Position numbers and translations under genes: made by a program. Below, in pieces: positions 8,283 through 14,840 of a stretch of DNA of 16,309 nucleotides. Source of the stretch: Lachnospiraceae bacterium UBA4711 (GTDB lineage Bacteria > Bacillota > Clostridia > Lachnospirales > Lachnospiraceae); NCBI GenBank assembly GCA_002404515.1, contig DHJV01000155.1:1-16309 (forward strand). Direction: 5' to 3'. Numbering within the stretch: the first letter of the stretch is position 1; every line of letters begins with the position of its first letter. The notes under the pieces are model-generated. The model saw only the letters and a list, made by a program, of their open reading frames with translations, had not been told where the DNA came from and did no database searches.

Positions 8283-8305
8283 GGAGGTATCCATAAGATA
8301 CCTCC
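8283..8305 (-). terminator. Hairpin terminator after the 697-residue protein gene
   Basis: On the minus strand GGAGGTATC, loop TTATG and GATACCTCC form a 9-bp stem followed by TAATTTTATT. It lies 33 bp after the stop of the large unknown gene and ahead of uvrC. The T-tract is interrupted, so read-through into uvrC is possible. A 12-bp segment of the hairpin (8285-8296) is repeated at 8263-8274, so a second pairing partner exists. Confidence 0.6.
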
Positions 8306-8337
8306 CACTTTATAATAAAGGTTTTTTTGTGGTCTGA

Positions 8338-10425
8338 TTATAAAAGATCCGCACGAAGCTTCTTGATAACCGTCAATGTCTTGTTACGAAGTTCTTCTGC
8401 TTCATATAACTGCAGCATAGAGTTCTTATCCAGCTTGGCATCTACAACGGAATTCAACCAGTCATTTACATATGCCTGTACATACTTTACATTTGCATCG
8501 GACTTGTCCTTCAATGTCACGATGATGTTGTTGAGGTTCTCAATAACTGTCGGCTGAAGTGTTGTGTTATTGTTCTGTGTCTGTGCGCCCTCATCGGATA
8601 ACTCAATAACCTTACCTGTCTTTGTGATGATGACCTTCTTGTTCGGAGAGGATTCTGAACGAGAAGAGCTTCCACCCTTTCTGTCAAGGAGCTTTTCTAC
8701 TACCTTGATCAGGCATACAACACTGTATGTAGCTTCCTCTGGTGTCTGCTGTTCATTGCCCTTATCTTCATACTGGTTCCACAGCCACTCAGACTTCAGA
8801 AGCATCTCTTCCATCTTTGTGTCAGACAACAGTTTCTGCAGATCCGGATCCATAGCCGGTCCAGAATTCTTACCAAAGAACTTACCTCCAGACTGTGGCA
8901 CATCAGACTTCTTATACTTCGCAGGTACTACAATCTCTGCATAAGTCTTGATCAACTGCTTTTCAGCTATCTTTGGATCGTAGTTGTTGTTGATAATATT
9001 GATTCTGCCACTGTTCAGGCCGTTGCAGATCATATCCTCTGCTGTCATAAATACAAGTGCTTTCTGACGATCATCGATCATCTGCTTGATCTCATAGTTT
9101 GTCTTTGACTTTTCAAGGATAGAGTTCTTACGAACCTTAAATGCCTTGATCTTCTCCTTCACGCTGAAGAACAGCTTGAGCAGAGAAGGATTTGCATTGA
9201 CATAATTTCCGATCCACGTAAGTTCTACATACTGATGCTCAATCTTGTTTGAAATCTCATATACATTGTAACCGTCAAAGATAACATTCAACGTTGTATA
9301 GAGTAAATCGAGAATCTCGTACTTTTCTTCCCACGACTTGTTTGAGTTATCCTGATTTACCAGATCCTTGATTCCACACTCATAGAACACAAGGTTGTAC
9401 TCATACAGTCCTTCAAAGATGTTGTGCTTATCGCTTAAGGCTGCACCAGCACCAAGAATCTGCAGATTCTTCTTCATGTTTGGCTCGTTCTCGATATAGA
9501 GATATACCTTTCTTACAAAAGAAGAAACCTCTGCTATCAGTGTGTCAATACGCTTGTTGTAAATCTCCTGCTTAGAGATTGCATTAATCACGCTTCTGCT
9601 CAGAACCGTTGTATCGGCTGCTGAATTCGTGTTGCGGATCAATTCCTTGAAGCTCTCATAGACTGACATATTATCGATTGGAATATACTCTGCATTCAGT
9701 CCGTAAAACTCAAATGCCTTACTGTATTCCTTGTTGTGAATATATGCATTGAACAGTCCAATTGAGAACTGGATCTTATAATCATTTCCTACATGTGGAT
9801 CTTCTACCACATAATCAAACAATACTTCCAGATTGTTCATGTATGCATCAGAATTCGCATCGTCTGCCGGAAGTCCCATCTCCATAATGACGTTAATCAG
9901 ATCAAGGTAGCCCATGATTGCCTTGTCAAAGTTCTTCGGTCTATCATCATCCTCCAGAATCTGATAGCTCAGATTAATCAATAATGGAGCGATACGCTCA
10001 CCGATCAAACGCATTGCATCACTGAAGCACTCTCTCTGATACAAATAGATCAGCCAGATGCTGTAACGGTAAATACCAGATGTGCTGATTGGAGCATCCA
10101 CATCCAATGGATCAATATCGCCATATACAAATTTGAATAATGGTTCAATCCACTCTTCAATCTCATAACGTCCAGTTGCCTTAATGTTGGTATCTACGAA
10201 CTCACCCAACTCATAAAGTTTTGTACACTGTGCCTTTACATCGTCATCAACCATCATATTCTTGAGATCAAAATTGCTGTCCTTTAAATAGTCAATAACC
10301 AATGCATAAAAACCATCTTCTACCTGTTCATTCAAGAAACGAATCAGCAGACCTTTGTTATTTGATGCCGCAATCGTGAGGACATTGCTGTCCGATCCTG
10401 CGGTAATATTTGCTGGTAATGCCAT
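8338..10425 (-). CDS. Large soluble helical protein of unknown function
   Basis: I do not recognise this 695-697-residue protein. It has no signal peptide, membrane segment, Walker, zinc or other catalytic motif that I can see. About the first 560 residues look alpha-helical throughout, acidic and rich in Asn, Asp, Tyr and Leu, suggesting a helical-repeat or scaffold fold. A low-complexity Ser/Asn/Gln linker follows (about 590-635, GGSSSRSESSPNKK then a QTQNNNTT stretch), and a ~60-residue helical tail ends RNKTLTVIKKLRADLL. Two ATGs compete: 10431 has only 3 bases between it and AAGGGGG, whereas 10425 has 9, so I prefer 10425 (MALPANITAGSD). It has its own promoter and a terminator-like hairpin, so it is probably a single-gene unit. 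Its GC seems lower than its neighbours (23 of 60 bases in 9301-9360, against 38 of 60 in uvrC 7021-7080). Confidence 0.85.
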   Translation of the reverse strand: MALPANITAGSDSNVLTIAASNNKGLLIRFLNEQVEDGFYALVIDYLKDSNFDLKNMMVDDDVKAQCTKLYELGEFVDTNIKATGRYEIEEWIEPLFKFVYGDIDPLDVDAPISTSGIYRYSIWLIYLYQRECFSDAMRLIGERIAPLLINLSYQILEDDDRPKNFDKAIMGYLDLINVIMEMGLPADDANSDAYMNNLEVLFDYVVEDPHVGNDYKIQFSIGLFNAYIHNKEYSKAFEFYGLNAEYIPIDNMSVYESFKELIRNTNSAADTTVLSRSVINAISKQEIYNKRIDTLIAEVSSFVRKVYLYIENEPNMKKNLQILGAGAALSDKHNIFEGLYEYNLVFYECGIKDLVNQDNSNKSWEEKYEILDLLYTTLNVIFDGYNVYEISNKIEHQYVELTWIGNYVNANPSLLKLFFSVKEKIKAFKVRKNSILEKSKTNYEIKQMIDDRQKALVFMTAEDMICNGLNSGRINIINNNYDPKIAEKQLIKTYAEIVVPAKYKKSDVPQSGGKFFGKNSGPAMDPDLQKLLSDTKMEEMLLKSEWLWNQYEDKGNEQQTPEEATYSVVCLIKVVEKLLDRKGGSSSRSESSPNKKVIITKTGKVIELSDEGAQTQNNNTTLQPTVIENLNNIIVTLKDKSDANVKYVQAYVNDWLNSVVDAKLDKNSMLQLYEAEELRNKTLTVIKKLRADLL

Positions 10426-10465
10426 TGTCATATACCCCCTTGTAATTAAATTTCACTACCTCGAT

Positions 10466-10493
10466 TTTATAACAGAATACGAGGCAAAGTCAA
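10466..10493 (-). promoter_or_regulatory. Promoter of the 697-residue protein gene
   Basis: Minus strand: TTGACT (10488-10493), a 16-bp spacer and TATAAA (10466-10471), with TGT directly before the -10, giving an extended -10. The start point falls about 30 bases before the ribosome binding site. It sits just downstream of the 40-bp imperfect palindrome at 10502-10541. Confidence 0.6.
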
Positions 10494-10501
10494 CCTTCGA
10501 T

Positions 10502-10541
10502 TTGTCAATAATTCATAATTGGCATTGTGCATAATTGACAA
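10502..10541. repeat. 40-bp imperfect palindrome upstream of a promoter
   Basis: The outer arms TTGTCAAT (10502-10509) and ATTGACAA (10534-10541) are perfect inverted repeats; the inner part is partly symmetric (15 of 20 positions match overall). It also contains CATAATTG twice (10514-10521 and 10530-10537). It ends about 9 bp upstream of the -35 of the unknown gene, where a regulator might bind. A further GACAAA lies at 10551-10556. Confidence 0.5.
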
Positions 10542-10601
10542 AGCGTTTTCGACAAATGGAAGCCGTTTTTTTATCAAAATTGTACAATATTTCACAAATC
10601 A

Positions 10602-12422
10602 TCAGACCTCAAAGCCTGCCATCCGAAGGATTGCCCGCGCATTTGTCGTTGTACATCTGCCATCGCGGATCTTATAGTCAAACCGCAGCTCATCTCCCTC
10701 ATAATATTCCTGGAAATGGTAGTTCACAGCCGGTGTCTGATTCTTATCCGTGATGCTGCAAAGCTCAAAATCATGTGTAGAAACAACTGTCATGCAACGG
10801 CTGCCTGCAAGTTTGGTGATAACTTCCTTCGCACCAACGATACGATCCGCTGAATTAGTTCCCTTGAAGATCTCGTCGATCAGGCAGAGCATCGGCTTTT
10901 CCTCCTTGCGGTAAACAGCCATTTCCTTGATACGAAGAATCTCAGCATAGAAAGTAGAAATACCATGTGCCACATCATCTTTCACACGCATAGATGTAAA
11001 GATGCGCATGTAAGATGCCTTCAGTTGGTCTGCACAGACCGGTGCTCCGAGATAGGCAAGCACCAGATTAATCGCAACCGTTCTCAGGAAAGTAGTCTTA
11101 CCGGACATATTGGAGCCTGTTATAATCGTGATGCCGGAGCCAAGTGTTACATCGTTGCCCTGCGCCTGATCTGGCAGCAACAGCGGATGATACAGATTGG
11201 TTCCCTCCAGATGCACCTCTGTCTCCGTGTAATCAATCTGTCCTTCGCCTGTTTCCCGCACCATTCCCAGCACAGAAAAGCTCATCAGATCCTCCAGCTC
11301 TGCAATCATATCCGAGCATCCGGCAACCTGTGTTCCATACGTTTTCTTCCACCGTGAAACGACCGCCGCAAGCTGATAGTCCCACAAAAGAAGTCCGCAT
11401 AAAATCTGGTGTACCAACGGATTGAAGGAAATATTATATGCCTGGCTGATTGCTTTTAACTTATGATACGCCCGGACCGCTCCGGTCGCCCCGCCTGCAC
11501 GCTGCTGCATCTTAGCAAGGACTCCGCTCTGAAATGCCTGTTCTGCGATCAGGGAGAGCATCACTTCGTATTCACCGCTTACGGTACTTGCGTAATACAC
11601 CGGCTGGATAATACCATCCGTCATGAACTTGGTCAGCCACGAAATTACAAGCAATGCCAGAAATCCAGCAAGTGGATATCCATAGGAAATCGTGCCAGTC
11701 AGAAACAACACCAGACTCACGATCTCACAGATTGGAAGAACAAACCGTAATATATGTGCAAATACCGGGAGTTTTCCCTGTGCCACGTCACCGCAAAAAT
11801 CTTCAAATGCTTCCGCGTCAAACTTTTCTTTTTCCGCTTCCATCTTACGTCCAGCTGTCTCAAACTCTACAGCAAATTCCGGTTTTCCAGAAAGCTCTTT
11901 GATTGCAGCACGCCGCTGCTCCCGATCCGCTTTCTCGATATACCGCGTTGTGAGATGGCCTGCAAATGTCTGTTTTCCCTTCTCTGTATGACAGACAGAA
12001 ATCATCTGATACAGGGAATTCTCTCCAAGCAGATCAATATCTGTAGCAACACAATCGTCCTCACGCAGATACACAGTTCCTTTCTCTTCAAACTTCCGCC
12101 ATCCATCGGTAAAACGATTGCAATAACGCCGGCAGACCTCCCATTTCTCCGTCAGTGACTCCTGTCGTTCTGCTACAACGCTGTGCCATTTCACAAGTGC
12201 CACAAAGCCGATCAGGAACAGCACACCGACGATTACCAGCAGCGTTGCATACGATTTTTCTTTTTCGGTAATTCCGACGATTAAACCAGCCGCGCCGATT
12301 AAAAATGTCAGGATACGAAACGTGGAAATCCGGCTGAATAACCGGTCTGCCCGTTCCTTTTGCTTCTGATAATCCAGCGTCCATTGTTCAAACTGCTTTC
12401 GATTCTCACTTACTGTCATCAT
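10602..12422 (-). CDS. Membrane-anchored MutS-family ATPase (not mismatch repair MutS)
   Basis: A 606-residue protein with a MutS C-terminal ATPase: Walker A GSNMSGKTT (436-444), signature HGISTFYAE (486-494), Walker B LCLIDEIFKGTN with D516-E517, and the switch STHD with H550. Ahead of it are MutS core/lever-like helices. It lacks the N-terminal mismatch-recognition domain with its Phe-x-Glu motif, so it is not the classical repair protein. Instead it has two membrane helices near the N-terminus (about 34-52 and 61-80) and two more in the middle (about 227-245 and 250-270). This architecture occurs in a poorly characterised MutS subfamily of Firmicutes and Bacteroidetes; the role is unknown. 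Adjacent ATG codons (12420-12422 and 12417-12419) can both start it. The start overlaps the upstream 70-residue gene by 17 bp, pointing to translational coupling. Confidence 0.88.
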   Translation of the reverse strand: MMTVSENRKQFEQWTLDYQKQKERADRLFSRISTFRILTFLIGAAGLIVGITEKEKSYATLLVIVGVLFLIGFVALVKWHSVVAERQESLTEKWEVCRRYCNRFTDGWRKFEEKGTVYLREDDCVATDIDLLGENSLYQMISVCHTEKGKQTFAGHLTTRYIEKADREQRRAAIKELSGKPEFAVEFETAGRKMEAEKEKFDAEAFEDFCGDVAQGKLPVFAHILRFVLPICEIVSLVLFLTGTISYGYPLAGFLALLVISWLTKFMTDGIIQPVYYASTVSGEYEVMLSLIAEQAFQSGVLAKMQQRAGGATGAVRAYHKLKAISQAYNISFNPLVHQILCGLLLWDYQLAAVVSRWKKTYGTQVAGCSDMIAELEDLMSFSVLGMVRETGEGQIDYTETEVHLEGTNLYHPLLLPDQAQGNDVTLGSGITIITGSNMSGKTTFLRTVAINLVLAYLGAPVCADQLKASYMRIFTSMRVKDDVAHGISTFYAEILRIKEMAVYRKEEKPMLCLIDEIFKGTNSADRIVGAKEVITKLAGSRCMTVVSTHDFELCSITDKNQTPAVNYHFQEYYEGDELRFDYKIRDGRCTTTNARAILRMAGFEV

Positions 12423-12618
12423 GCCCTTTTTCTTCCTCTTTTTCCTCTTTTTTTCTCGTGATCACCATCTTGAAAAAGATTGCTACGAACACACCTGCCG
12501 CAATGATGCTCAGGATTCCTAATGTAGTTTGGTCTAAGAATACTAACGCTATTCCTACAAGCGCGATCAAAATCGCACAGGTGAGAAAATTCTTCTCAGA
12601 TTCTTTTAAATTCTTCAT
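12406..12618 (-). CDS. Small two-helix membrane protein, coupled to the MutS-like gene
   Basis: A 70-residue protein with two hydrophobic helices (about 12-30 and 33-52) separated by a tight DQTT turn, then a highly charged tail (KKEEKEEEKGHDDSK). The ribosome binding site GGAGGG precedes the ATG at good spacing. Its last codons overlap the start of the MutS-like gene, so the two are made together and may act together in the membrane. The charged run is encoded by purine-rich sequence that also supplies the Shine-Dalgarno for the downstream gene. I know no named family for it. Confidence 0.8.
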   Translation of the reverse strand: MKNLKESEKNFLTCAILIALVGIALVFLDQTTLGILSIIAAGVFVAIFFKMVITRKKEEKEEEKGHDDSK

Positions 12619-12647
12619 TTTATATTACCCTCCGGTCTTTTTACTAC

Positions 12648-12676
12648 AATCTAGTCTATCATATCCCACCGTGCAA
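12648..12676 (-). promoter_or_regulatory. Weak promoter candidate for the small membrane protein/MutS-like operon
   Basis: Minus strand TTGCAC (12671-12676), 17-bp spacer, TAGATT (12648-12653). Both boxes are imperfect (3/6 and 4/6). A TATGAT nearby is an alternative -10 but has no fitting -35. Confidence 0.3.
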
Positions 12677-12734
12677 GGCAAAGAAATAATTCTAAACTTT
12701 CTGTGAACCGCAGATTTTCATTTGCTTTTTATTA

Positions 12735-12764
12735 TTGCATGTATTAGAATAGTCTTTATATAAT
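12735..12764 (+). promoter_or_regulatory. Promoter for the acidic-tailed small protein
   Basis: TTGCAT (12735-12740), 18-bp spacer, perfect TATAAT (12759-12764). The ATG at 12806 follows after about 35 transcribed bases, with AAGGAG (12792-12797) 8 bases before it. It is divergent from the minus-strand operon promoter in the same gap. Confidence 0.55.
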
Positions 12765-12805
12765 CGTGGTAAAATATAGATAATTATGGAAAAGGAGATT
12801 CAGAC

Positions 12806-13186
12806 ATGGGTAAGTTTTTTAAGGGTGTCGTAAAATTTTCAGTTGCCGCAGCCGCAGTTGGCGGTCTGTGCTATGCATTCAAGGACAAGATCAAGGAATC
12901 TAAGGTATATCAGGATAACAAGGTTGATGAGAAGATCAACAAGGTAAAGACAACGATCAAAGATAAGATGCCAAAGATCTTTGACAACGAAGATGATATC
13001 GAAGAGGATGATCTGTTTGCAGACGATCTTGATCTTGAAATGGAAGATGCAAACCGTGATTACGTGACGATCAACCCAGATGATTCTGAGAAGTCAGAGG
13101 AAGCAGCAGCTGAGGAGCCAAAGGATTCCGAAAAGTCAGAGGAAGCAGTTGCAGAAGAAAAAACCGGGGATTCGGATGCTGAATAA
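12806..13186 (+). CDS. Small membrane-anchored protein with acidic repeated tail
   Basis: A 126-residue protein not assigned to a family. After a basic start (MGKFFKGVVKF) there is one short hydrophobic helix (about 10-25), then a Lys-rich helical stretch (about 26-58). The rest is a strongly acidic, presumably disordered tail (about 59-126). The tail contains a near-perfect repeat: DSEKSEEAAAEEPK followed directly by DSEKSEEAVAEEK, also visible at DNA level (about 13081-13161). The anchor-plus-helix layout is loosely like YtxH-type small proteins, but I see no firm match. It has its own promoter and a strong terminator, so it is a single-gene unit. Confidence 0.82.
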   Translation: MGKFFKGVVKFSVAAAAVGGLCYAFKDKIKESKVYQDNKVDEKINKVKTTIKDKMPKIFDNEDDIEEDDLFADDLDLEMEDANRDYVTINPDDSEKSEEAAAEEPKDSEKSEEAVAEEKTGDSDAE

Positions 13187-13240
13187 CGACCGTTCATCCG
13201 TCCGGTTATATTTCAGATGTAACAGCTTGCATTCAAAAGC

Positions 13241-13281
13241 AAAAAGTTCGATGAAACAATTCGCGTTTCATCGAACTTTTT
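13241..13281 (+). terminator. Bidirectional terminator between the acidic-tailed gene and aroA
   Basis: A perfect 17-bp stem (13241-13257 with 13265-13281) has a 7-base loop, the core GTTCGATGAAAC, an A5 run at the left and T5-A-T4 at the right. It can terminate the plus-strand small gene and also the minus-strand aroA transcript, whose stop codon is about 78 bp away. Confidence 0.92.
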
Positions 13282-13358
13282 ATTTTGGTCACAAAGCGTA
13301 ATCCATGTTATATATTGGCATTGCACACCTGATCTTTCTGTTTATTTGTCTGTCCGAT

Positions 13359-14639
13359 CTACATTTTTACCAGTCTGCGCATGTCTTCATAGAATCCCGG
13401 ATACGAAATATCCACGCATTCGGCGCCAGTGATTTCTGTCTCTCCCTCTGCATTCATTGCTGCAACCGCGAAGCTCATCGCTACCCGATGGTCAAGATGG
13501 CTGTCGGTCACTGCTCCATGTAACGGCTTACCTCCGCGAATAATCATGCCATCTTCCGTCGCCTCAATATCCGCGCCCATCTTCTTCAGATTATCTACCA
13601 TTACATCAATCCGGTTTGATTCTTTTACTTTCAATTCTGCCGCATCTTTGATGATCGTCTCACCCTCTGCAAAGCAGGCAAGAATCGCAATCGCCGGAAT
13701 CTCATCGATCAGCGTCGGGATCACTTCGCCTCCTACGACACACCCCGTCAGACTGGATGTACGGACGGTCACATCGGCAGTCGGCTCTCCGATTTCCCCC
13801 GATGTTTTCTCGACTGTCACATCAGCTCCCATATCCGAAAGCACGCGCAGAATACCATCCCGTGTTGGGTTGATGCCTACATTTTTTACTGTCACACAGC
13901 TGTTCGGCGTAATCGCAGCTGCTACCAGAAAATACGTTGCTGAAGAAATATCTCCCGGCACAATTACTTTCTTCGCATACAGTTCCTCCGCCGGTTTCAC
14001 ATACACGGTCTTTCCTTCTGTACGAATGTCCACGCCGAATTCTTCAAACATCAGCTCGGTATGATTCCGGCTTACTTCCGGTTCTGTCACCGATGTCTCT
14101 CCATCTGCATAGAGTCCGGCAAGCAGAATTGCTGATTTGACCTGTGCCGAAGCTACCGGTGAGTCGTAATGAATGCCATGCAGGTTCATTCCATGAATTT
14201 CAAGTGGTGTGCAATCATTTCCGCGTAAACTCCGGATATCTGCGCCCATCCGGGAAAGCGGTATGATGATCCGCTTCATCGGGCGTTTCTGAATCGACGC
14301 ATCACCATTGACTGTCGATACAAACGACTGTGCCGCAAGGATACCCGACATAAGACGCGTTGTCGTTCCACTGTTTCCAACATCCAATACCGAATCCGGT
14401 GCCATCAGTCCATGCAGGCCTCTGCCATGCACCAGCACTTTATCTCCGTTATTCTCGATCTCGACGCCCATCTTACGGAAGCAGGCAATCGACGACAGGC
14501 AGTCAGCCCCCTGCAGGAATCCTTCTACCTCTGTATTGCCCTTTGCAATCGACCCAAGCATAATACTTCTGTGTGAAATGGACTTGTCACCCGGCACTGA
14601 CACCTCGCCGGAAAGTCCATGAACTCTTGATAATTTCAT
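13359..14639 (-). CDS. aroA: 3-phosphoshikimate 1-carboxyvinyltransferase (EPSP synthase)
   Basis: Shikimate pathway enzyme joining phosphoenolpyruvate to shikimate-3-phosphate on the way to chorismate; cytosolic, 426 residues, normal length. The N-terminal motif PGDKSISHR (16-24) supplies the substrate-binding Lys19, Ser20 and Arg24 and is the class II (Bacillus/CP4-like) form. DVGNSGTTTR (86-95) is the PEP-site loop; Gly91 stands where glyphosate-tolerant CP4 has Ala, so tolerance by that substitution is not expected. Asp312 in DEIPA matches the catalytic Asp313 of E. coli, and DHRVAMS plus YPGFYEDM close the protein. The Shine-Dalgarno is poor (only AGAGAG). A tiny upstream frame ends in an ATGA overlap with the start. 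It has its own promoter and shares a terminator with the convergent small gene. Confidence 0.97.
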   Translation of the reverse strand: MKLSRVHGLSGEVSVPGDKSISHRSIMLGSIAKGNTEVEGFLQGADCLSSIACFRKMGVEIENNGDKVLVHGRGLHGLMAPDSVLDVGNSGTTTRLMSGILAAQSFVSTVNGDASIQKRPMKRIIIPLSRMGADIRSLRGNDCTPLEIHGMNLHGIHYDSPVASAQVKSAILLAGLYADGETSVTEPEVSRNHTELMFEEFGVDIRTEGKTVYVKPAEELYAKKVIVPGDISSATYFLVAAAITPNSCVTVKNVGINPTRDGILRVLSDMGADVTVEKTSGEIGEPTADVTVRTSSLTGCVVGGEVIPTLIDEIPAIAILACFAEGETIIKDAAELKVKESNRIDVMVDNLKKMGADIEATEDGMIIRGGKPLHGAVTDSHLDHRVAMSFAVAAMNAEGETEITGAECVDISYPGFYEDMRRLVKM

Positions 14640-14692
14640 AATCTTCTCTCTTTCTGTATGTCTAATTTAAATGTATGTGTAAGCCATTTCAT
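14636..14692 (-). CDS. Possible 18-codon upstream ORF overlapping the aroA start
   Basis: On the aroA leader an ATG at 14690-14692 opens MKWLTHTFKLDIQKERRL and stops at TGA 14636-14638, sharing ATGA with the aroA start. Because aroA itself has a weak ribosome binding site, reinitiation from this frame is conceivable. The frame's own Shine-Dalgarno is poor (AGGA one base away from the ATG). It could easily be chance. Confidence 0.2.
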   Translation of the reverse strand: MKWLTHTFKLDIQKERRL

Positions 14693-14695
14693 ATC

Positions 14696-14716
14696 CTACA
14701 TCCAAAAGCATCTCAT
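14696..14716 (-). CDS. Possible 6-codon leader peptide with Phe-Trp in the aroA leader
   Basis: Minus-strand ATG 14714-14716 opens MRCFWM and stops at TAG 14696-14698, four bases before the next upstream ORF begins. AGAGGG lies 4 bases before the ATG, a slightly short but usable spacing. Adjacent Phe and Trp codons in front of an aromatic-pathway gene are suggestive, but no attenuator hairpin follows, so this is speculative. Confidence 0.2.
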   Translation of the reverse strand: MRCFWM

Positions 14717-14735
14717 GTTACCCTCTTCATGTATA

Positions 14736-14761
14736 GATGTATCGTTATAAAAATATACATC
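14736..14761 (-). repeat. Inverted repeat at the aroA transcription start
   Basis: GATGTAT (14736-14742) and ATACATC (14755-14761) are perfect 7-bp inverted repeats overlapping the predicted start point just downstream of the aroA -10. They could be an operator or a hairpin at the 5' end of the mRNA. Confidence 0.4.
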
Positions 14762-14790
14762 ATTATAGCATGGCTCGTTTCCCGCAACAA
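14762..14790 (-). promoter_or_regulatory. Promoter of aroA
   Basis: Minus strand TTGTTG (14785-14790), 17-bp spacer ending in TGC (extended -10), perfect TATAAT (14762-14767). The start point is near 14755, giving a leader of about 115 bases. Two 15-bp repeats begin three bases upstream of the -35. Confidence 0.7.
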
Positions 14791-14793
14791 CTG

Positions 14794-14830
14794 ATTTGCG
14801 GTTTGTTTTACACACATTTGCGGTTTGTTT
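14794..14830. repeat. Two 15-bp direct repeats next to the aroA -35
   Basis: ATTTGCGGTTTGTTT occurs at 14794-14808 and again at 14816-14830, a 22-bp period (about two helical turns, so the same face). TTGCGG also occurs inverted at 14782-14787, overlapping the -35. The position fits an activator or other transcription factor array. The repeats lie between the nuclease stop codon and the aroA promoter; no clear intrinsic terminator for the nuclease gene was found here. Confidence 0.65.
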
Positions 14831-14840
14831 GCATATTGTT

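Noticed and set aside
6833..8315. Several plus-strand open frames opposite uvrC (and similar ones opposite aroA, the MutS-like gene and glgB)
   Set aside because: They mirror well-supported genes on the other strand, have no ribosome binding sites and read as Ser/Pro/Cys/His-rich shadow translations.
10602..12422. Classical mismatch repair MutS or MutS2
   Set aside because: It lacks the mismatch-recognition domain of MutS1 and the Smr domain of MutS2, is shorter, and has membrane helices.
14366..14384. Possible glyphosate-tolerant class II EPSP synthase
   Set aside because: The PEP-site loop is GNSGTT with Gly91 rather than the Ala found in tolerant CP4-type enzymes; class II alone does not show tolerance.
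14640..14755. A classical attenuator in the aroA leader
   Set aside because: Although small ORFs are present, there is no GC-rich hairpin followed by a T-run between them and aroA, nor T-box features.
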